Source: Quillaja saponaria (lineage: Eukaryota > Streptophyta > Magnoliopsida > Fabales > Quillajaceae). Taken from it: a stretch of DNA of 64,000 bases. Made by a program: the position numbers and the translations under genes. Location of the stretch: NCBI GenBank assembly GCA_029379385.1, contig CM055614.1, forward strand, positions 14,389,528-14,453,527, in the 5' to 3' direction. The notes beneath the pieces are model-generated. The model was not told where the DNA came from. It made no database searches and saw nothing but the letters and a program-made list of their open reading frames with translations. Shown piece by piece: positions 58,601-64,000 of this stretch. Position 1 is the stretch's first letter. Every line of letters starts with the position of its first letter.

Positions 58601-60070
58601 TGGTTTTAGAGACTCATTTAAAACCTACAACATTCATATCTAGTTTTCTCAAAACCAAGTCCCAAGTATCATTTTGAGATAGAGCAGACAGTTCCTCATG
58701 CATAGCTATGGTCCAACTAGGATGTTTTAAAGCAGATCCAACAGTTTTAAGTTCAGTTGATAAGGCTTCAACAATAAGACAATAATCATCATTGAAATAT
58801 TTTGGTTTAGTTTTAAAATACCATGACTACAACATGTTGACAATGAATTTGAGATCTCATTCATCACTAGTGTGGGTGGCAATGGAGATAAATGCTCTTC
58901 AGAGGTTGTAGGAGGAAAAGTTTATAGGATATCTTGTGAAGAAGAATCCACTTGTGATAAACCATCTTCATGATGTTGTCCATGGAATCAATTGTTGTTG
59001 GATAAGAAGGAAATTGATGTGGTGGTACTTATACGTATCTCTTTGTATCATTTCCTAAAAAGTAAACAAAAAATTTGGTTAGTTCAATGTTCTCTAAACT
59101 ATTGTTGAATAAGGACCCTAGTTTAGAAAAAGGAAATGGGCTTTCATATGATAAATATACCTAATTTGTAGTAGATAGCAATAACCTTTGGGAAACTCAC
59201 TATATCCAAGAAAAACACATGGTAAAGATCTTAGTTCAAATTTTGATTTTGTATAATCTCGTAAGTAAGGAAAACACTTACAACCAAAGGTTCATAGACA
59301 AGAATAATTATGTTGTTTTTCTGAAAATCAATTCAAATGGACATTTTCAATTAAGTACCCTAGAAGGTTGTCGATGAATAAGTCAAACTATTATCTCAAA
59401 CGCTTTTACCCAAGATTGTTTAGGAACATGGCCTTAAAAAAGCATTGATAGTCCCAGTTCTGTAAATTTTTATGTTTTCCTTCCGTAAGACCATCTTGCT
59501 TAAGGGTATACGGGCATAAGATTTGTTGCTTTATTCCTTTACTAGCCAAGAAGGCCTTGAACTCATTATCTTAAAAATTTATCACCACCATCAGATTGAA
59601 AAACTTATATTTTCTTGTTAAATTGAGTTTTTATAAATTTGTAAAATTTAATAAAACATTCAACAAAATCTGATTTCTTTTTAAAATGAAAAAACCATGT
59701 AAATCTAGTGTATTCATCAATAAAAATCACATTATATCGAAATTTTTTATAAGAAAGCACTATGATTGGTCCCCATAAGTCACTGTGAATAATTGAAAAA
59801 GGTTCATTTAAAAATTACTAGAAGATAGTAAAGGTAAACAACACAACTTACCCATTTGACAACTTGTACAAAAAATTTCAACCTTATTGCTAGTGCTCAT
59901 TATGAGCTTATTCCTTTTTGAAATTTCCACAACTTTTAAATGAGGATGGACTAGCTTCTAATGCCAATCCTCATCTGTGGCTCCTCTAAATCTGGTTGAA
60001 AACAAAGCAATGTCATTTGTTAAATTTAAGGCATATAGTCTTACATCCTTTTTACCTCTTGTGATCATTA
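58600..60070 (-). pseudogene. copia integrase and GAG-pre-integrase
   Basis: On the minus strand: GATDEDWHWKLVHPHLKVVE (about 59980), VEIFCTSCQMGKLCCLPLLS (about 59885), then the core region (FLAKGIKQQILCPYTLKQDG near 59540). Next come [24 protein letters not shown] traces (about 59300, with a stop before TFG) and [20 protein letters not shown] (about 59230), followed by a Ser/Pro-rich linker (SSSQDIL, SEEHLSPLPPTLVMNEISNS, about 58900). Multiple stops. Confidence 0.82.
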
Positions 60071-60889
60071 TGTCACGACCCAAACTGGGGCCATGACATA
60101 GGGTGAACGTAGGCCCACTGTGATCGAACAAGCCTACAAAGATTCACAAAAATAAATCAAAACTGAAATAGTCCATCTAAAAATCAGACACTCAAGAGTT
60201 TATAAACCTAATAGAATAATAATAAAATCCACAAATGGCCATCCATGACCAAAAGCACAAATCTAAGTAAAAGTAAATCCCAAAATATGGTTACAGTGGA
60301 GTCTAAATACAAATACATTTAATCCAAATACAATAAGTTTCAATACAAGCTAGACCCAAGCCAAAACAAAGGCTGGGCATGCCAAAAAAAGAAACTTTAA
60401 ATAGACACATTCTCCGACACAAGGCTTTAAATTCCAAGATCTCAGCTATTTGAAAACAAAACATTTAAGCTAAAATGGTGAGTCATAAAGACTTCATGAG
60501 TAGACAGTACGTAATACAGCAAGCAGGGAACAAGCCAAGGCACGAATAATTTATCAATAATCAATTTATATAAAGATGCAATAATGAATTTGAAATGTAA
60601 GAAATAATCTGTTATCAACAACCATTTGGTGAAATAGTTATAACAAAAATTTTTAAACAAAATAAATAAACCATTTGTCATATCCATTTTACGAAAAGCA
60701 TCTGTAGGCATTGTACATTGTCAAAACTATCAAACCAAATATAAGAAAAGTGATTAAATAATTTTCAATAACCATTTGGTAAAAGAAGTATAACAAAAAT
60801 CTCAAGAAATGTGAGCAATCATTTGTCTTAATCATTTTATGAAAAGCATAGTTGAGAATTATACAATGTCAGAACTGTCCAAATCTGTC

Positions 60890-61045
60890 AATTCATATAG
60901 ACCGTAGACCTTTTAGGTTGGACGTTCTAGTTCCAAACCTCTACATTTTAAGCTATCAAATTTGTCAATTCATACAAAATGTTGACCCCTTAGGTTAAAA
61001 CGTGAATACAAAATATCGACCCCATAGGTTGCAACGTAATAAATC
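60890..61045. repeat. short internal tandem-like repeats
   Basis: 'gtcaattcata' with 'gaccttttaggttgg', 'gaccccttaggtta' and 'gaccccataggttgca' recurs three times at roughly 50-70-base spacing. Confidence 0.5.
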
Positions 61046-62306
61046 ATTACCATGTATGTTGGCCTGCGCAAGGGGCTAAGGAACTAGGTCCATATCTAAA
61101 ATACTACGCATAGGCTAACTATACCTCATTACCATAAGGTGTTCTGACAAGTACTATTCCATAAAAATAGTTCAAAAAGAAAACATTTTATTTGAATAAC
61201 AAAGAGTGCCAAGATCAAAACTAAGAAAGCCAATAAAAGCTTTTCCAACATCATTATCCAAATAAGAAACATTATGATATTTACTTTCCAAATCAAATAA
61301 GTCCATCAAATCCAAAGTCAAATACACTTATACACCAATAATCAAAATAACATAAATCAACTTTCAATCCAAGTGACAATATTGATTTCAAATCTATTTA
61401 AAGTATATGTCCAATGAAACTTATCAATAAGAAAGGATGAAATGTTAAAGTGCTTGTCCTCAATGATTATATTCAAGAGTGTAGGGTAACTAATAATAAT
61501 ATACTTGTAAGCATAAATGATTCAAAAGGGTCTTTAAAACGTTTGATGGTGTAAATACACTTTCGAAATTGTTTACTTAAAAACTAATTAAAAAAGCTTG
61601 AAATATTATAAGTCAAATTTAAGTAAAACATGTTTATAAATATTAATGATGCATATGTTGAGTAGAATGAAAACACTACATTAGGCACCACCCACTCATA
61701 GTACAAGTGAAGCTTCCAAGAATGTTGAGAACTGAAAGTCAACCAACGGAAGGTGTGGGAGTCTTCAACCAGCCTAGACAATTTTAAACAAGATTCTAGA
61801 ATAATTAATAAGAATCAACAAGATTTTTAGGAACTAAATAACATAACCATTAGAATATGAATAATGAGTTCCTCACAAAACCCAATTCAAAGTTAACCTC
61901 AAATAACGCACTTTAACCCACAAGCAAACATCTAAATCCAACGAATTACAAAAGTGGCCAAAACATGCAAAATTAACTTTAGTGAACTCAAAACAAAAAG
62001 TATATAGATATATCATAGCTAAAACATATACTAAATATCAAGTTTCTTAAAGTTTTGCAAACTAACAAAAATAGACAATTCTAAGAATTTTTCAAATCCA
62101 ATAATTTCAAGGTACGTTTTAGAATTTTCCAGTTATCCAAATCAACACAAAATTCATTTCCAATACTTATAACAATTTAAAACTCAAAAATCCCAAAACT
62201 TGAATTTACATAATTTTCACATTTAGTTCACAATCAACAATCCAACACCAAAAATGACATTCTTGTAATTAAATTTTCACAACCAAACACTCACACAAAT
62301 AACTAA

Positions 62307-63210
62307 GGGCTAGTTTGGTACATGGGAATGGTCATTTCATTCCATATATGATTCCATGGAATGAACATTCTTTTATTAGGTACGTTTTTAGCCTCATAAT
62401 ATTCATTCCATTCCAGCCATTGTATTGCATAGTAGTAGGAATCCTCAAACCCACCTAGGGGAATGGGATTACTCATTCCTACTTCTATGGAATTGATTTA
62501 GTTCAATTAAATGACAAAAAAATCATTCTATCACATAAAATAAAAAAGTTGAATATTAATAAAATAACAATATTATTCATAAATAAAAAAATATTTATTA
62601 TTTAATTTAGTCAAATGATAAAAATACCCTTATATCACATCAAAAAAAATAAAATTATATAAAATAAAAATTTTGTATATAAAAATAATAATAAATCAAT
62701 TTATTTTAGTGAAATGACAAAAATACCCTTCATATCATTGTAAATAATACAATAATAAATAAATAATGTTAAATAAATAATTAGTTAAGTAATTTTAAAC
62801 TAAAATATTCATATTAATAAATAATAAGAAATAATTAAATAATTATAATTAATAATAAATAAATAATATAATTTTTTAAAAATTAATTAAAAAATTAAGA
62901 AATATGTATATTTCATTAATTATGTTTAATTTTTATTAATTTATCTATAGAGGGAAATTTTTGTCCTTTCAAAATAATATAATTTTTATTACTTTTTCTA
63001 TAGAATGATATTTTTGTCATTTTATCATAACTTTGATATTATTTCATGTCTAAAAACTGCATAGAAAATTAATAAATAGAATAAAATAATTATTCCTCAC
63101 TGAGACTACCAAACAATAGAATTGAATGATTATTCATTGCATTCTATCCATTCCCATTCCCTTTCTCATTCTAATTCTGCAAAAATTATTCATATGTACC
63201 AAACTAACCA
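62307..63210. mobile_element. Harbinger/Tourist-type MITE
   Basis: The ends gggctagtttggtacat and the reverse complement of atgtaccaaactaacca match at 15 of 17 positions. They are flanked by TAA at 62304-62306 and 63211-63213, the 3-base target duplication of PIF/Harbinger elements. The outer parts also form inverted 'cattcc'/'ggaatg' arrays (62320-62490 and 63110-63180), and the 900-base core is AT-rich and non-coding. Confidence 0.8.
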
Positions 63211-63884
63211 TAAGAGTTAACTCATGGAAATTCCAATAAGTAAGATAAGGCTAGAGTTTTTAATTTGAGGGAATCAAATGACAATTCAAACAATCCACAA
63301 TTGAAGTCAAGATAATACAATTTCAAAGTTCATAAGTAATAGAATTAGCTTATTACAATGCAAGGAAATTCAAGAATACAAGAAAGACCAACAAGCTACT
63401 AATATATCTTACTGACTTGGGTACTTTGGGTGTCAATTAAGAGCTAGAAGTGGTTGGAAACACTTTCAAAAAGAGCTGGACTTGAGCTGAAAAATGGGCA
63501 GCAATGATGGTTGAGAATGGCTCCAAAGTGTCTTGAAATGGGGAAGCTAGAGTGGCTACATTAAGTGGCTGGAAATGGCCCTCAATTGGCTGTAATTCAG
63601 AGCTTGAATGACCCACCTAAAGTGGCTAGAAATAGAGCAAAAATGGACTGAAATTTCTAGACATCACGAGTTACTGTAGATGCTCTATTATGGGTAATTT
63701 ATGGTGGCTGTTTGGAGAAAGAAGAAAGGTAATCTTTAAGGGAGTTTAAGACGGTCTTAGAGGGGGAAAGTGAGTTGGAACAGCCATTGAATTCATCCCA
63801 AAATTGGACTGAATTTGAGCTAAATTTGTGCACAATTTTGGGGTTGTTTGGAATCTATTTTGTGGACTCTTTTGGGATTGTTTT
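63211..63884. other. non-coding flank with a short repeat-rich stretch
   Basis: Contains recurring 'agtggct(a/g)gaa' and 'agctgaaa' words between 63445 and 63640. No gene recognised. Confidence 0.4.
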
Positions 63885-64000
63885 TGTCACACCCCTCATG
63901 GAGGCATATTTGGCCGGAGGAATGGATACCCAATCCTCCGTAACCCTGACTTCAAACAAAAAAAACACACACGACTCTTGACCAAACTAAAGAATAAAAG
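63885..64000 (-). mobile_element. Tekay-like LTR, start of another copy (runs off the window)
   Basis: 'tgtcacacccctcatggaggc' with 'ggaatggatacccaatcct' and 'ccgtaaccctgactt' is the same end as at 36480, 39794, 46595 and 52145. Of all copies in the window, this end is most like the right end of the 13021-16217 LTR ('ggggtgtgaca'). Confidence 0.85.

Larger units (their letters stand above)
57171..60070 (-). mobile_element. Ty1/copia retrotransposon pol remnant
   Basis: On the minus strand the order from right to left is GAG-pre-integrase, integrase, RT and RNase H (INT before RT), which is diagnostic of Ty1/copia. The left end lacks a recognisable 3' LTR because the Tekay-like LTR 52145-57170 lies there. 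The right end is cut at 60071 by another LTR-like repeat, and gag and 5' LTR are not seen. Stops and frame changes are frequent. Confidence 0.85.
60071..63884. mobile_element. LTR-like repeat (other family), interrupted
   Basis: It begins 'tgtcacgacccaaactgggg' followed by 'ccatgacatagggtg', an LTR-type end frequent in plant Ty3 elements. It runs as non-coding AT-rich DNA with 'tcaattcatacaaaatgttg' phrases repeated near 60890-61030. It is broken by the MITE 62307-63210 and ends, at the latest, where the Tekay-like LTR starts at 63885. The other end and any target duplication were not found, so the extent is uncertain. Confidence 0.45.

Noticed and set aside
1..64000. CRISPR arrays, bacterial operons or riboswitches
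   Set aside because: No regularly spaced repeats with unique spacers; the sequence is plant nuclear DNA.

Overview
The window is eukaryotic nuclear DNA from a flowering plant, most likely a eudicot. The host genes contain spliceosomal introns and belong to plant-only families, the background is very AT-rich with long (TA)n tracts, and most of the 64 kb is nested, decayed transposable elements. Only two host genes are recognisable, both on the minus strand. One is a TMK-type leucine-rich-repeat receptor kinase (19090-23224, two exons, with two apparent frameshifts). The other is a small secreted EG45-domain / plant-natriuretic-peptide-like protein (33164-33875, two exons, intact). I cannot name the species.

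Left block (1-18200). A decayed Ty3/gypsy pol remnant on the plus strand (about 2200-4440) is followed by a solo LTR of a second Ty3/gypsy family (Tekay/Del-like). That LTR starts at 4682 and ends at 18193, and an identical 5-base target duplication (atttc) flanks the two ends 13.5 kb apart. It was split by an endogenous plant pararetrovirus of the family Caulimoviridae (about 6200-16930, plus strand). Movement, coat, protease, reverse transcriptase and RNase H regions of the virus can all be traced, riddled with stops and shifts. The viral copy was itself split by another solo LTR of the same family on the opposite strand (13021-16217).

Middle (18200-36480). The TMK-like gene is followed by AT-rich spacer, one end of a CACTA (En/Spm) transposon (28846), several MITE-like elements, a microscopic poly(A) retroposition scar (about 31527-31579), the EG45-like gene and a repeat carrying tRNA-like Pol III boxes.

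Right block (36480-64000). A Tekay/Del-like Ty3 element lies on the minus strand, with 3' LTR 36480-39011, polypurine tract, pol, gag, primer-binding site and a truncated 5' LTR from 46595. Its integrase is split by a sibling solo LTR (39794-42405). Its 5' LTR stops abruptly at a truncated CACTA element (47581-51351) that carries an En/Spm-type transposase gene. Another LTR copy (52145-57170) holds a 3-kb insertion that contains a decayed fragment of the 3' end of nuclear 25S rRNA. A Ty1/copia pol remnant (57171-60070) follows, cut by an LTR-like repeat starting at 60071. That repeat carries a Harbinger-type MITE (62307-63210). The window ends inside one more copy of the Tekay-like LTR (63885 onward).

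In all, the window holds seven copies or partial copies of one LTR family, which accounts for most of its structure. It is a record of successive insertions; only the two host genes are plausible expressed loci.
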